From contig FJUW01000002.1 of NCBI GenBank assembly GCA_900074885.1, forward strand, positions 571,001-635,000: a DNA stretch of 64,000 nucleotides, read 5' to 3'. Source of the DNA: Rhynchosporium graminicola (taxonomy: Eukaryota > Ascomycota > Leotiomycetes > Helotiales > Ploettnerulaceae). The notes below the pieces were generated by a model. That model saw only the letters and a program-made list of their open reading frames with translations. It was not told the origin of the DNA and searched no databases. The position numbers and the translations under genes were made by a program. Positions 1 through 11,700 of this stretch are shown piece after piece (positions within the stretch are counted from its first letter, which is position 1; every line of letters starts with the position of its first letter).

Positions 1-1049
1 ATATATACCGCTATTTCGGAGCTCTATTAATAATTACCTCTAATAGAGGGCCTTAATTCGTTTCCTGTTTTTAGACTATAGTTATTATAATTCTTAGTAC
101 TAAAAGATAGCTTTCTATAGTAGACTACTTATAAATAGATAGCTAAATAGAGATCTATAACTAATATCTCTAACGCAGATTATAACCTTTTATCTCTTAC
201 TATTAAGATAACTAGTCGGAATTCTTACTTATTATAAACTACGCCTAGATAACTCTCACTTACGAATCCCTTAGAGGTCTCTTACACTTTAAAGTCGTTT
301 ATAGATATATACCTCGCGTTAATTAGAATTAGAAAGACTTACTTAACTTTACTACGCTTACTAATAAGTTAAATACTTAGTAAGCTCTAGATTATACTAA
401 TTACTTACGCGACGCCTAGATTACCGCTTAATCTAGCTTCTAATATATATAAGCTAAGATATCCTAATCCTATAATCGCTTATGCTATAAAGTCGACTTT
501 ACTATAGATAACCTTATCTAGCTAGATATACGCTACTTTATAAGTACTTAACTTAGTAAAAAACTCGACTTCCTAACTAACGGACCCTTCTATATAATTA
601 AAAAGGTCAGAAGCTCTTATTACCTAGAGCTCCTTACTAATATAAAAGTATATAACGTATTCCCTACTACTAAGCTACAGAAGTATCTAAACGACCCCTT
701 ACTAAGATAAACCTTACTATTACTATTACTTATTAATATTACTAGTAATAATAAATAGGAGATCGAAGATATACTTACATACCGCAAGCAGCGCAATAGC
801 CTCTTATACTAAGTTTCCTAGTTAAATCAAGATATCGACCTTATATAGTACAACGCTATAGACGTTAAATACGCTCCTACTAAGCTATAATAATTCTACC
901 TTAATAACCTAACGTAAGCTAGACCTCTTACTAGACTACTTAATTAGCTAAAAGCTTTCTATAATAGAATTAATAATTACAATTACCTTAATAGTAATAA
1001 GGAGATAGACTAACGCTCGAGGGTAAGCTTTTTTCGGAGGAGGGAATAG
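1..1049 (+). mobile_element. Ty3/gypsy retrotransposon relic, 3' end of pol with chromodomain
   Basis: AT-rich and interrupted by many stops in every frame. Read on the plus strand across roughly 770-980, the frame still shows the C-terminal chromodomain of fungal Ty3/gypsy polyproteins: a YRKQR..LLYQVS start, then D.D..(W)YNA.D.KYAPTKL, then a leucine-rich LTRLLN.LKAFYN tail. Upstream sequence is compatible with integrase but too decayed to define. A purine-rich tract (GGAGGAGGGAATAG, about 1036-1049) lies directly against the LTR, as the polypurine primer does at the 3' end of such elements. The left end is cut by the window edge. It is non-coding today, and the stop pattern looks like repeat-induced point mutation. 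Confidence 0.75.
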
Positions 1050-1284
1050 TATAACGACTAGTTAGGTTTAGAGGTCTCTCCCTATTAGTAGAAACACTTA
1101 CTACTAAGCGAGATTACACGAGTAGAGTTTAGAGGCCCCTTTTCATATATATACTTCTATTCTCTCTCTACTTCTTTACTCCTTAGTTATAGATTCTCAA
1201 ATAATTCTTACTACTTCATATTTATAGTAATATGAGGTCTTATTACTCAGGTAGTTTTGAGACCTTTCTAGAGCAAGCGTTATA
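1050..1284 (+). repeat. LTR of the Ty3/gypsy relic (plus orientation, 3' LTR)
   Basis: 235 bp starting TATAACGACTAG and ending near GCGTTATA. It matches, as an inverted copy, the sequence at 2922-3156, where the outer end reads TGTGACGACTGG. Most differences between the copies are G/A or C/T, as expected from RIP. The polypurine tract immediately upstream makes this the 3' LTR of the fragment at 1-1049. Confidence 0.75.
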
Positions 1285-2921
1285 ATAAGATCAAGATATC
1301 GCATATATCTTATATACTACCTAGAAAGGAGTCTTTCCCTAGGCGTAGTCTTTTGCTAGCAGTTTAATATACTCTTAGGCGTTATCGTACGTTTCTTTAT
1401 TATTATTATCTTCTAGCTCGCTATTAACGTTATTATTAGCGTTAATTATATTAATTCGATACGGAGTATTAAGTCGAGCTAATAATAAGCGTGAGTATAA
1501 GATAAGCGTAAAGTAATAAGGAGTATTCGCTAGCGATTATATATAAGGCGTATCGTTTCGTGCAGAGTATAATACTTATTTACTAGTCGTACTAGTATTC
1601 TCAGGCGTAAGAAGACTAATTTGCGGATAAGAAGAGGAGTTAGTACTATAGCGCTAAGAGGAGGTATTTATAAGGCGTTCCCGAGTCGCGCTAGCCTTAG
1701 CCGAAGACTCGGAATAATAAGTCTTTTTAATAAATTGACTTTAGTCTTCAGCTTATATAGCCTTAACGTATTCTTCTAGTATCCTTAACGTTTAGTACTA
1801 TTAGAAGAGCTATTTCCGTAGCTATATAAGTAGCTTCTCTTATAAGTCTATTTTCAGAGTCGATTAATTATTTACTCTAGCTTTAAAAGCTAGCGTACAA
1901 AACTAATAGTAGAAAATCTAGAAGGTATACTTATAATCTATCTTTAGCGCGAAGTAGCTAGCTCTTATAGTTTATTAGTCGTATAGATTAGATAAGAAAG
2001 AGATAAGTTAAGTGATTATATTAAGTAAATCGATTATACTACTTTCTTTATTATATTCTAGTTCTAAGAATAAGAGTTCTAGATAAGTTCTAGCTATTCC
2101 TTCTATTTAGTTAAGTAACTAATCTTTATAGTAATCTTCGTTGATAAAGTAACTAGAGTAGCGCTAGAAGGCGTTACGTATCTATACTTCCTAGAGTTTT
2201 AGAGAGTAGTCGATTCTATTAGAGAGCTTATTTAGAAGGTTCAGTATCTTCTCTATACGCGTAGCGTATAATATTAATAATATTCCTCCGGTAGATTATT
2301 CTCGAAAACGATTATTAAGCGTAAGAGTAGCGTTATCTTCTTTAATTAATAGTAGTAGTATTATACGCGATTAAACGTTATCAAACGATATAGACTTAAT
2401 AGAGTACTAAGTAGTTAACTAGCATAGTTCTAGGAACTCGTCCCGTAACTAGCGTAGTTCTATAGATAAGTTAGCGTTTAATTATCTCTCCTCCGCGAGC
2501 TTCCTTTCTGCCTCTTATAGCTAGTAAGCGCAGTCTTCCTATAAGTTACCTATAGTTACTATTGATATAAGGGTATTATCAGGGAGATTTAGCGACTCAG
2601 TGAGTTCGTTAATTATAATAGGAGTTAGGGAGCTTAACTCGGACGAGGTATTATCGCGAGTACTCTCTACTATAGAGAGAGGTAGGTTATAGCGAGTATT
2701 ACGAGTCGCCGAAGAATAAGAGATAGAGGGAGTCAGAGAACTAGTAATCGATTTATCGGACTTAAGTTACTTCGGTTTAGGTGCTATTCTTTAAGTTTAT
2801 ACTTAGTATAGGCCTTCTCCGTATAGCGTAGTCTCCTGCGTTTAGTAGCTCTAGGTATAGAGGTATAATATAAGTAGATATTTACTATCTTCCTAGATAT
2901 AAGTAAAAGAGTTATAGATAA
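1285..2921 (-). mobile_element. Ty3/gypsy relic, gag-side fragment in opposite orientation
   Basis: Read on the minus strand from the LTR at 2922-3156, this 1.6-kb stretch has leader-like sequence followed by a decayed frame of gag type (for example ..NLLNKLSNRIDYSLKL.. and ..YFINEDYYKD.. separated by stops). No polymerase motifs are visible. It is AT-rich and non-coding. The orientation is opposite to the pol fragment at 1-1049, so the two pieces are not one intact element. They could be two insertions or the result of an inversion between LTRs. The gag assignment rests on position next to the 5' LTR and weak similarity. Confidence 0.5.
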
Positions 2922-3156
2922 TATAACGCTTACTCTAGAAAGGTCTTAAAACTACTTAAGTAATAAGACCTTATATTACTATGAATATAAAGTAGTAAGA
3001 ATCACTTGAGAATCTATAACTAAGGAGTGAAGAAGTAGAGAGAGAATAGAAGTATATATATGAAAAAGGGCCCCTAAACTCTACTCGTGTAATCTCGCTT
3101 AGCAGTAAGTGTTTCTACTAATAGGGAGAGACCTCCAAACCTGACCAGTCGTCACA
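2922..3156 (-). repeat. LTR of the Ty3/gypsy relic (minus orientation, 5' LTR)
   Basis: 235 bp, the same length as its inverted partner at 1050-1284. On the minus strand it begins TGTGACGACTGGTCAGG, a typical TG start, and it is less mutated at this outer end than the partner. There is no polypurine tract outside it at >3156, so it reads as a 5' LTR with gag following at lower coordinates. It interrupts the pogo-like transposase sequence to its right. Confidence 0.75.
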
Positions 3157-4044
3157 CCTATAGTCGAAACGCTAATATTCTGTAAAGCGCGCGGCGTTTT
3201 ATACTTTCTAATATACTATATTAGAAGCTTATTACTTCCTGTAGCGTTTATATAAATAATAAGAGATATTCGAGACTTATCCTTCTTTAGGCTAGCGCGG
3301 GGTTATATTGATAGACCGCGAGAAGAGGTTATTCTCTAGAATAAGCCGGTTTCGTCTATATTATATATATCCTCCTTATTATATTCGCCGGCTAGTGTTC
3401 GTAGAGCCTTTATCTCGTCTTCAGTCGATTCTAGTATAGAGGCGTCTTCTCTAAAGCGCTATTATACTTGTACGTTATATCTCTTCTTATAGCTTTCAAG
3501 CTAGCGTTTACTGAATTCAGGGTAAGGCTTACCCTGATATTAAGGTAATTAGTACTAGAGAGTCTGCGCCTTCTGCCGTATGATTTCACCTATTGTAAAT
3601 CCTCCGCGAGCCTTAATCCGAAGCTGCTATTATATAAGAATCTGCTCTAAGTCTTCCTAATAGCCTACTTATAGTCGTGACTATATGCTATTAATTACTA
3701 AAGCTATAGACGTGTCGTTAAGGTGGGAGAAATGAGCTCTAAGAGACTCTGATATAGTTAACTAGCTAATCTTATAGTTAAATTAAGTATAGAACTAATT
3801 AATATAAGCCTTATAAGATAGTATAGGCGTTTAGGAGCTTTACTAGCGTCGTAGAGCTCGTCGCTGCTTAATTATAATTGATATTCGAGGTATACTGAGC
3901 TGAACTGATATAACGATATATAGTAATTTAGTAACGATATCGTTGATATTAGGAATTGTATAAGAAAACGCTCTATCCGTGGAAATATATCGCTATAATG
4001 GAAATATCGTTATAACGGTGATCGTTATAACAGGGGTTTCACTG
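3157..4044 (-). mobile_element. pogo/Fot1-like DNA transposon fragment (RIP-decayed, truncated)
   Basis: On the minus strand the decayed frame contains the DDE transposase signature YNMDETGLFWR, followed by SRGLSI, KKDKSRISL, NATGSNKL and KTPRAL, the conserved run around the first catalytic Asp of Fot1/pogo-type elements. The outer end, read on the minus strand, begins CAGTGAAACCCCTGTTATAA at 4044 with TA next to it (4045-4046), matching the TA target preference and terminal repeats of this group. The 3' half of the transposase and the other terminal repeat are missing: the Ty3/gypsy LTR begins at 3156. Stops throughout make it dead. Confidence 0.8.
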
Positions 4045-4046
4045 TA

Positions 4047-4805
4047 TGCGGTGCCTGTGCGCCCTCGGCTACTCCGTAACTCATTCGGGCAATCTGCGGT
4101 ACCCTTGTGCAACTCCCCTCCCTATAGGGATTGGATATTCGATATTGGACGAATCCGTGACGATCGTCTACGATATTTCGATTTACCTGGATGATGAGTA
4201 AGTACTTGGGATTCCGATTGGATCAAACGGAATGTATTGTGAACACACCGTTCACGATGACTGCCCTTTGGTTGGTCCCCTCTGGTTTGTCAAGCGGAAG
4301 GTGGGCCGTGGGAAACGCTGAAGTCTTAAGGGAAGACCTGGAGGCTGGAAGGGATGTATAAACGTGAATGATTACAGCCTTCTGTCAGTCTACAATATTC
4401 TCCTGCTTTTAAGTGTCTCCAGTCCTCTTGAAACCCTTTCACGGCAGTAAGTGGTGCTACTTCGCAATTGTATGCACTTGCATAATGGTGGCCTGCATGC
4501 ATAGCACATCCAAAGAGCTCCTTGCAATCTACGGAGGGTTACTCTGTCCAAACTATCCGATCATATTCACTCTTTAGGCCGTTCATCGATTGCCCCTGGC
4601 ATGATGCTCTGCTCTGTCTCCACCGATATCCGGTAAGACCAACAGTCTGGACAGGGCCGCCATGCCATGAAAAGCCATACAAGGGTATCTGAGACTTTGT
4701 CGGACTCATCTGATGTTCACTCAAGAGCTAGATCTTCATCCCATCGTCGCATGGAGATGCAACTATTGACCTCCTCTTCTCACAATTTTCCGAGAAAAAG
4801 CAGTC
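4047..4805. other. Intergenic, no gene recognised
   Basis: Base composition returns to normal immediately right of the pogo terminal repeat. No conserved reading frame was recognised. The region probably holds the upstream sequence of the gene starting at 4806. Confidence 0.5.
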
Positions 4806-7564
4806 ATGATGCCGCTCCAGCCCAGCACCGGCAGTAGTCGCAGGTTCAGTAGCTGCAGTAGACTCGAAATTCCCACGATGCTCGAACATACATTCTCATC
4901 AACTCTCGACGCTCACCACTCAGCTTCAGCAGCATCTTTTTCGAGCTCTGGTTTGAGTACGGATCTGAAAGTCGAAGCTGATATCGAATGCGATACCAAC
5001 CATACGGAAACCCCTCTTTCTCCTCGAATTCTCTACGCCCAGTCCATTGGTTGCCCCGGATCCTCGCGAAGTCTCCCACATACACAGCGGTTCAGGAAGA
5101 ACATGAAAGAGATGACCGGTTTCGGTACAACAGAGGAGGAATTCGATGCCTTGCCTCTTGTTTTGCGAAGAAAGGTTCGTGTAGTCAAGCCGCTTTCTTT
5201 CTGTCTCAATCTATTGTCTCTGCTGCAAGTATGCAAGAAGCCCATCTGCGATCAATGTCAATGTCCTCTAGCTAAATGAGGACAACTAACCGTATTGTCT
5301 GCTGAAACGCCCATACCAATCTGAGCAATCAGAAGCACTCGAGCTCTTGCAGTATTAGAGGATCAGGTCTGAACGTGGACACCTTTCGGGAACAAATTCC
5401 AAGAGCCGTGCAGCCGTCTGAATGCTGCATATCTTGGAATTGCTCGTCTAGTCGAATCCTTCTCCATTTTCCTACGTCGGACTCCTAAGCTTGCAGTTGG
5501 AGTTGCACCCGGCTCGAGAAGTATCACCATCACGTCAGCCTACTACTTCCTACAGAGCCGCTCGGATTTCTGTGCACTTTTCGTACTGCCTATGTGCTGG
5601 ACTCGACAAGCCGTTTCACCTATTCGCTTGGCTCTTTGTAGTATGTAGTAGTCCGGACTGGCATCAAAGACGGATCAGCAGCCATCCTCGCCATCGACAC
5701 GCCATCCGCGCCTCCCTCCATCATCGCCGTGCTATTCCAGATCGAGTATACGGGGGCGGCGGTGTGGTGTTCGAATTCAAGCCATCCTCGCCATCCCGCT
5801 CATTAGAGATGAAGCTATAGGTTTTATGCAGCTGGGAGGGACCACACTACTACAGTAGTCCAGTCTTCGCAGTCCCACACTCCAACTCCCACTCCCTTCC
5901 TTCCCACCCGCCAACCAGTCTCCCTCCCTCGCCCTCCTTTTAGATGGCGTCCTACTACTTGTAGTAGTCGCCGCCGACTACTAGAATGCACAATGCTTCT
6001 AGTTTTTCTCAACGTTAAATTCGCTGGTTCTGGAGATGTGCAGACTGCTTGATCCGCCTTGGAACTCAAAATCAATTCGAATCATCTAACTAACTTTCGC
6101 TTCCATCCATAGTACTTTTCTACCTTGGAACGCCTGCGCTTCGCCCAAACCCCAAGGACAAACGCACTTCATGAGCTGCCGATACAGAGCCATCGGAAAA
6201 GCTCTATAGCTGACCGTCGTGGGGTGAACGTTACTCTAATCGAGCCCCGACGGAATCCCTCTCGACGACAGTGGCATCTTGCGCGGCAGCATTCTGTTTC
6301 GGACCCTGAGGCCTCGTGGTTTCTCACGCTACCCGACAAGATCAAGAACAAACATTTTTCGAGAGAAGAGCAGGTACTGCTTGCAGGCCGCCTGCGAGGA
6401 AGTGTGATACTCGACGCTGCCGACGAAGCAGTATTCAAAGCAAACCGACGTGCCAGCCGCATCGTCCCGGTAACACCATTGTTCGACGAGTCTCCGCCTG
6501 GTACTCCCCAAAGTAGCACAGGTAGCCATCGGTCAAATATCCAGCAGGAGAACACATCAAATATGACCGCTCAAATGTACGAGAGCTTTCGGTGGATGGA
6601 CGAAGAGCAGGACCTAGATCTGAAGCTGGCATTAGATGATTATCACGCCAACCTGGACGGAGTTGTTATTCCCACGCCTTCTAGCGTCATACGACCTTCA
6701 TTCCGACGACAAATGTCAGTCTCAAAAATGCCCTTTGGAAGAAACTCTCTTCCTCCGAAATCAAGGTCACCACTGACCCCAACGTCCGAACCCTCAATCA
6801 ACAACGGCCGGAACAGATCCCGCACAATGTCTTTAATACAACCGAAAAATGTAGCACAGCCTCCGACAGCAACGATAGATCCGAACGCCGCACATTATCA
6901 AGATCCGGAAGCACGGTTGAAGCTACGAGTATACCTGGCCTCTCCACAGAAGTTTGACGAAGCAATTGAGTTCGGGTTTCCCTCCCTAGATGGAATATCA
7001 GACGAAGTGGACAAGGAAAACAAGCCTCCCAGTCATATCTCTAAGGAGGTCAGTGGAGCGAAGAAGTTGTTGGGCCTTGAAGGGGATCAATCATTTTTGA
7101 GTGATGATATGTCGTCTCTGTTCGACGACGATGTCTCCATGGCCGATCCCGAGTCACCTCTGACGCCCAGAGGGGATACTGGCTTTCGCTCTCAAAACAA
7201 TTCAATCGCAACTTCTGGATCGAAGGACAGCAAAAAATCCTCTTCTGATTACTCGCATCTGGGGATTAGCAAGCCTATGATAGTCAAACAACCCGAGGCA
7301 TACACTCACTTGATGGCGGGAAGTAGGGAAATGACGTTGAGGATGACTCTCACAAGACCCGATCTGCGAGCTGACGAGACAACAATTTATGCATGGCAAA
7401 GGTGCAAGAGCCCTCTATCAGAAGGACCTTCAAGTTCGATAGATGAGAAGTCCGATATCAGGGGACCCCTTGGAGGAATTGATGGTTGGGGTCCGGACAG
7501 AGAGACAGGAGTGGTGAAGAGATTTTGGAACAAAGTCAAGAGCTCTCAGCGGAGGACTGCGTAA
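4806..7564 (+). CDS. Uncharacterised fungal protein, about 606 aa, disordered
   Basis: Proposed exons are 4806-5174 and 6113-7564. The junction is in phase 0 and joins ..EEEFDALPLVLRRK to YFSTLERLRFAQT.., which reads as a continuous conserved segment. The implied intron is 938 bp, very long for this genome, and has a weak donor (GTTCGT), so a further exon or a different splice may exist. The protein is Ser/Pro-rich and low in complexity, with acidic patches (for example DDDVSMADPESPLTP near the middle, matching an S/T-P phosphosite context) and a basic C-terminus ending VVKRFWNKVKSSQRRTA. I see no catalytic domain, signal peptide or membrane segment. I do not recognise the family and propose no function. 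Two adjacent ATGs (4806 and 4809) could start it. The second exon is long and open, so a real gene here is likely. The 5' part is the uncertain part. Confidence 0.55.
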
Positions 7565-8733
7565 GGGCCAGGGACGCTGCATAATGACGAAACAGAATTT
7601 GCTTTGTTTGTATAGTAATTTAGCGAGTTTGGGTCCTCTCTTTTCTTTGGATTGTTGGCGAGCATAGCCCGCGGTTGCATCAGATTGAAATGATACCACC
7701 AGCTTGATGTAAGGAACTTAGGAGGTTTGACCGCACTACGCAACCTCAGAATTAGAATTGCTAATGTTAGTAGCATACCATGTCTTTATGATTACTCTTT
7801 TCGCGTTCTTGTACTACTGAGGGGGTTTACGTCTTTACCGTTAAAGGAAGACCTTGCCTTGGTTGATAAGACAGATTTAAATAAAGGTGATGACCAGATA
7901 CTAACGTCGTGAATCATAGGACATCACCTCAGCTTGGAACTTCAAGTCATGAAATAAAGCGATGACTTTGCCAGGTGACAATAAGGTGGTATTCCCAAGT
8001 AGCCTAGTACTGGTTTCGTGGTGAACATTCGAGTTCTGTTCTTTCCTGAGCTTTATATTTTACCCAAAAGGTTTTTAGAAGGGGATTGCTTTCTTCAGAA
8101 TCTTACCAGTATAAGAGACACTTCACATCAGATAAAGCTATCTAGATCGTATTACACCTAGCTCCCTACCTCATGAAACATTCCTTAATCATCGCCGCAT
8201 CTAGTCCTGCTCCTGGAAAGTTGGGGAATCAAGCTTTCATGGTGGAGCTTCGATCACATGAAAACTGTGGCGTGAACAGGTACGGGAGTATGACTTTGAT
8301 AACGAATTCGGTTGAGTCACCCAATGTGAAAGTCGACGGATATGAACACGGTGATTGATTAGAGGCTTGTCTTATTGTGAGAGAAACTAATCAACTCCCC
8401 AACTATCATTGACATTCTTGAAAAGAGATAAGTGTTTGCATCGTACCGTAGAGTAAGAGCGTGCACCGGTAGCCTGGCAAATTGGGGAGAGCTCGAGCTC
8501 GGGTCGTCATCCCCTGGCCGTGCTTGTGGCGTTTGTTCCCAAATCCGTTTCAAGGCTGTGCCAGCTTCAAATTACACGACCATATATCAACTGCAAAGAC
8601 CACGGATCCAGAAGCTTGAATCCATTGCTGATTCTCTTCCCATATCACTTCCCACGCCTCATCACCATCATCAAGGGCGACTTGATGAGCATCGACACCA
8701 CTTAATGCGCCTCATATTCATCAACGCGCGATC
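7565..8733. other. Intergenic, 3' region of the unknown gene and VPS10 promoter
   Basis: Convincing reading frames are absent. There is a CATCACCATCATC-type stretch around 8658-8673 shortly upstream of the VPS10 start. No RNA gene was recognised. Confidence 0.5.
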
Positions 8734-11700
8734 ATGAGGCTACACACTGCCACAGGCTGGCGGAGTCTCTTACTTTCAACACTGCTATACACCGGTGTTT
8801 GGGCGAAGAAGGAGAAGCCAACCGTGAAGAGCACTAAGTTCAACTTTCTCCCCAAAAATGTGAACTACTTCGAAGACTCAAACGTTCTATTATTCGAAGA
8901 TGACTTCCACAATGATGTTTATCGGTCCACGGACGCAGGCGCGACATGGAATAAGTTAGATGAAGGGAAGGGAAAGATGCTGGAGATTTCTATGCATCCT
9001 TTCGACAAGAAACGAGCATATATTATCACAGCGGAGAAGACGCACTTCAAGACCAGCGATCAAGGCAAGACGTGGGAGAAGTTCGAGACGGATGCGCAGG
9101 CCACTATGTTCGACGTGGCTCTGACCTACCACGCGGGAGATCCAAACAGAATCATATTTAATGCTATGGATTGTACCGGTATATTCTGCTCGGAATTGGT
9201 AGGGCCTGTGTTTTTCTCCATTTACGAATGTAACTAATTGGTCTTAGACGATGTACACATTAGATGGCTTTGCAAAGCCCCCCAAAGTCCTACGACGCGA
9301 TACTTCTGGCTGTCATTGGGCCAAATCCTCCGAGCTGTTCAAAACAGGGCAAAAGGACCTGGATAACGACAGAATCCTCTGCGTGGTCAAAGGGAAGTTT
9401 TCCCCCTGGAGGAAGGACTTTCGACTCTTGATTTCGGACAATTTCTTCCAGTCGAAGGATGGCACAATACAGGAATTTGAGCCCCAGCTAGAGTCCGGGA
9501 GGACGGTGCAAGGCATTGTGAATATGGCCGTTTCGCATCCATTTTTGGTCGTTGCCGCTACTGCAGACAAAACTGATGAGATGGCTCTGTACATCTCAGA
9601 TGACAGCATCAAGTGGCACAGGGCTGTATTTGCTCATGATAACAAACTCGTCGAGGAGGCGTACACTTTGCTGGAAGGCACGAACTATAGCATACAGATT
9701 GATGTTATGACGGGCCGTGATTCAAATCCAACAGGTGTTTTCTTCAGCAGTAACTCAAACGGAACCTACTTCACCCGAAATCTTGAGCACACGAACAGAG
9801 CCAGGGACGGATTGGTGGATTTTGAAAAGGTGTATGGAATTCAGGGAATCATACTGTATAACGTTGTGGAAAACTGGAAAGACGTGGACCAAAAGAGCAA
9901 TACGGAAAAGAAGATCATTTCTCAGATTAGCTTCGATGATGGTAGAACATGGGAAGGTCTGACAGCAGACAAGGATAGTCTCCATCTTCACTCCGTCACG
10001 GAGCTTTCGAATAGTGGGCGAGTTTACTCCAGCCCAGCACCAGGCATAATGCTAGGCGTAGGCAATACTGGAAAGCATCTTAAGGGTGTCTCCGATGCAA
10101 ATCTGTATGTCTCAGATGATGCTGGATTGAACTGGAAAAAGGCATTGGATGGTCCTCACAAATATGAATTTGGTGACCAGGGCTCCATTCTAGTGGCCAT
10201 AAAGGAAGGCTTCCACAAGGAAGTCAGATATTCTTTAGACCATGGAAAATCTTGGGAGAAGATGGACCTCCCCGAAAAGATTCGCCCAATTCAGCTCACT
10301 ACTTTACAAGACGCGACCAGCCTTAAATTCTTGCTCGAGGGTGTTGCAGAAGGCGAAGATGGTAAATCTGGGCATCTCGTTGTGCTGAACTTCGATGATA
10401 TGCACGAATCGCAGTGCAAAGAGGACGACATGGAGAAATGGTACGCGAGAGTCGATTCGGATCAAAAGCCAACATGTCTTATGGGCCATAAGCAATGGTA
10501 CAATAGACGCAAGCCCGATGCCGACTGCTTTTTGAAGAAAGAATTCGAGGATCCCGAGGTTCACTCTGAGCAGTGTGAATGTACCGATGCTGATTTCGAG
10601 TGCGACTACAACTTCATCCGCAGTGCTGACCGCAAAGAATGCGAGAAAGCTGGCGATTTGATTGTGCCAGAAGGCAAATGCAAAGCTTTCGGACCCGACG
10701 ATACATTCAAGGGATCTTCTGGATGGCGGTTGATTCCGGGCAACGATTGCAAGCGTGCTGAGGGGAAGCAAAAGGACGATCCGGTCGACAGAAAGTGTGT
10801 TGATGCCGTCGGCGCTCCTTCATCTGGTAAACCGGGGGATGCCTTCACAACGAAATTCGAAGGCAAGACTTTTATGGATATGGTTTACCTTGAACGAGCA
10901 GGCATCAGTCAGGGAACTGATGAGACTGTTTTCGTACGAACGGAAGCAGGTGTCTTCTGGTCTACAGATCATGGCAAGGAATGGAAACAGATTTTCAAGG
11001 ACGAAACTATTCTTTCTATCTATCCCCACACGTACAACAATGACATGGTCTTCTTCATCACGAAGACTGAGAAAGTCTACTATTCCACCGATCGCGGCAG
11101 GAACATCCGAGACTTCAAAGCTCCCCACAAGCCAAACGACAAAGGCTCCCCGCTCATGACTTTCCATCCCAAGAATAAAAATTGGATTATATGGATTGGT
11201 GGTAAAGGGAAATGTCCCGGGCCTGAATGCGAAGCTGTTGCCTCCCTCACTACTGACCGTGGTGAGGGCGCCTGGAAGCCACTTGAACGATATGTCCGTA
11301 AGTGCGAATTCATCGCAGAGCCTCAGGACAATTACCGTGTTCCAGGACCCAAAGTAGACATCGACAAGAAGAGCAGAGATAAGCTTATGTATTGCGAAGT
11401 CAGAACGAGGGAGAGCAATGAAGATGCGAACAACTCATGGAAGTTGGTCTCTAGTGATGATTTCTTCGTGGAAAAAGAAACCCATTTCACCAACGTTGTA
11501 GACTTTGCCACCATGTCAGAATTCATCGTAGTTGCGACGAAGGATGAGTCTGCGGACACATTGAAAGCTCATGGCAGTGTCAATGGTCTGACTTTTGCGG
11601 ATGCTCAGTTTCCGTACAATTTCAAAGTCGCACATCAAACAGGATACACCGTTCTCGACAGCTCCACACATGCGGTTTTCTTGCACGTCACTGTCAGCAT

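Noticed and set aside
1050..3156. Inverted repeats as the TIRs of one DNA transposon
   Set aside because: The repeats begin TG, one has a polypurine tract just outside and the neighbouring frame is a Ty3/gypsy chromodomain, so they are LTRs.
4806..5279. Stand-alone 157-aa protein
   Set aside because: The last 34 codons after RRK look random, whereas splicing to 6113 gives a coherent continuation.
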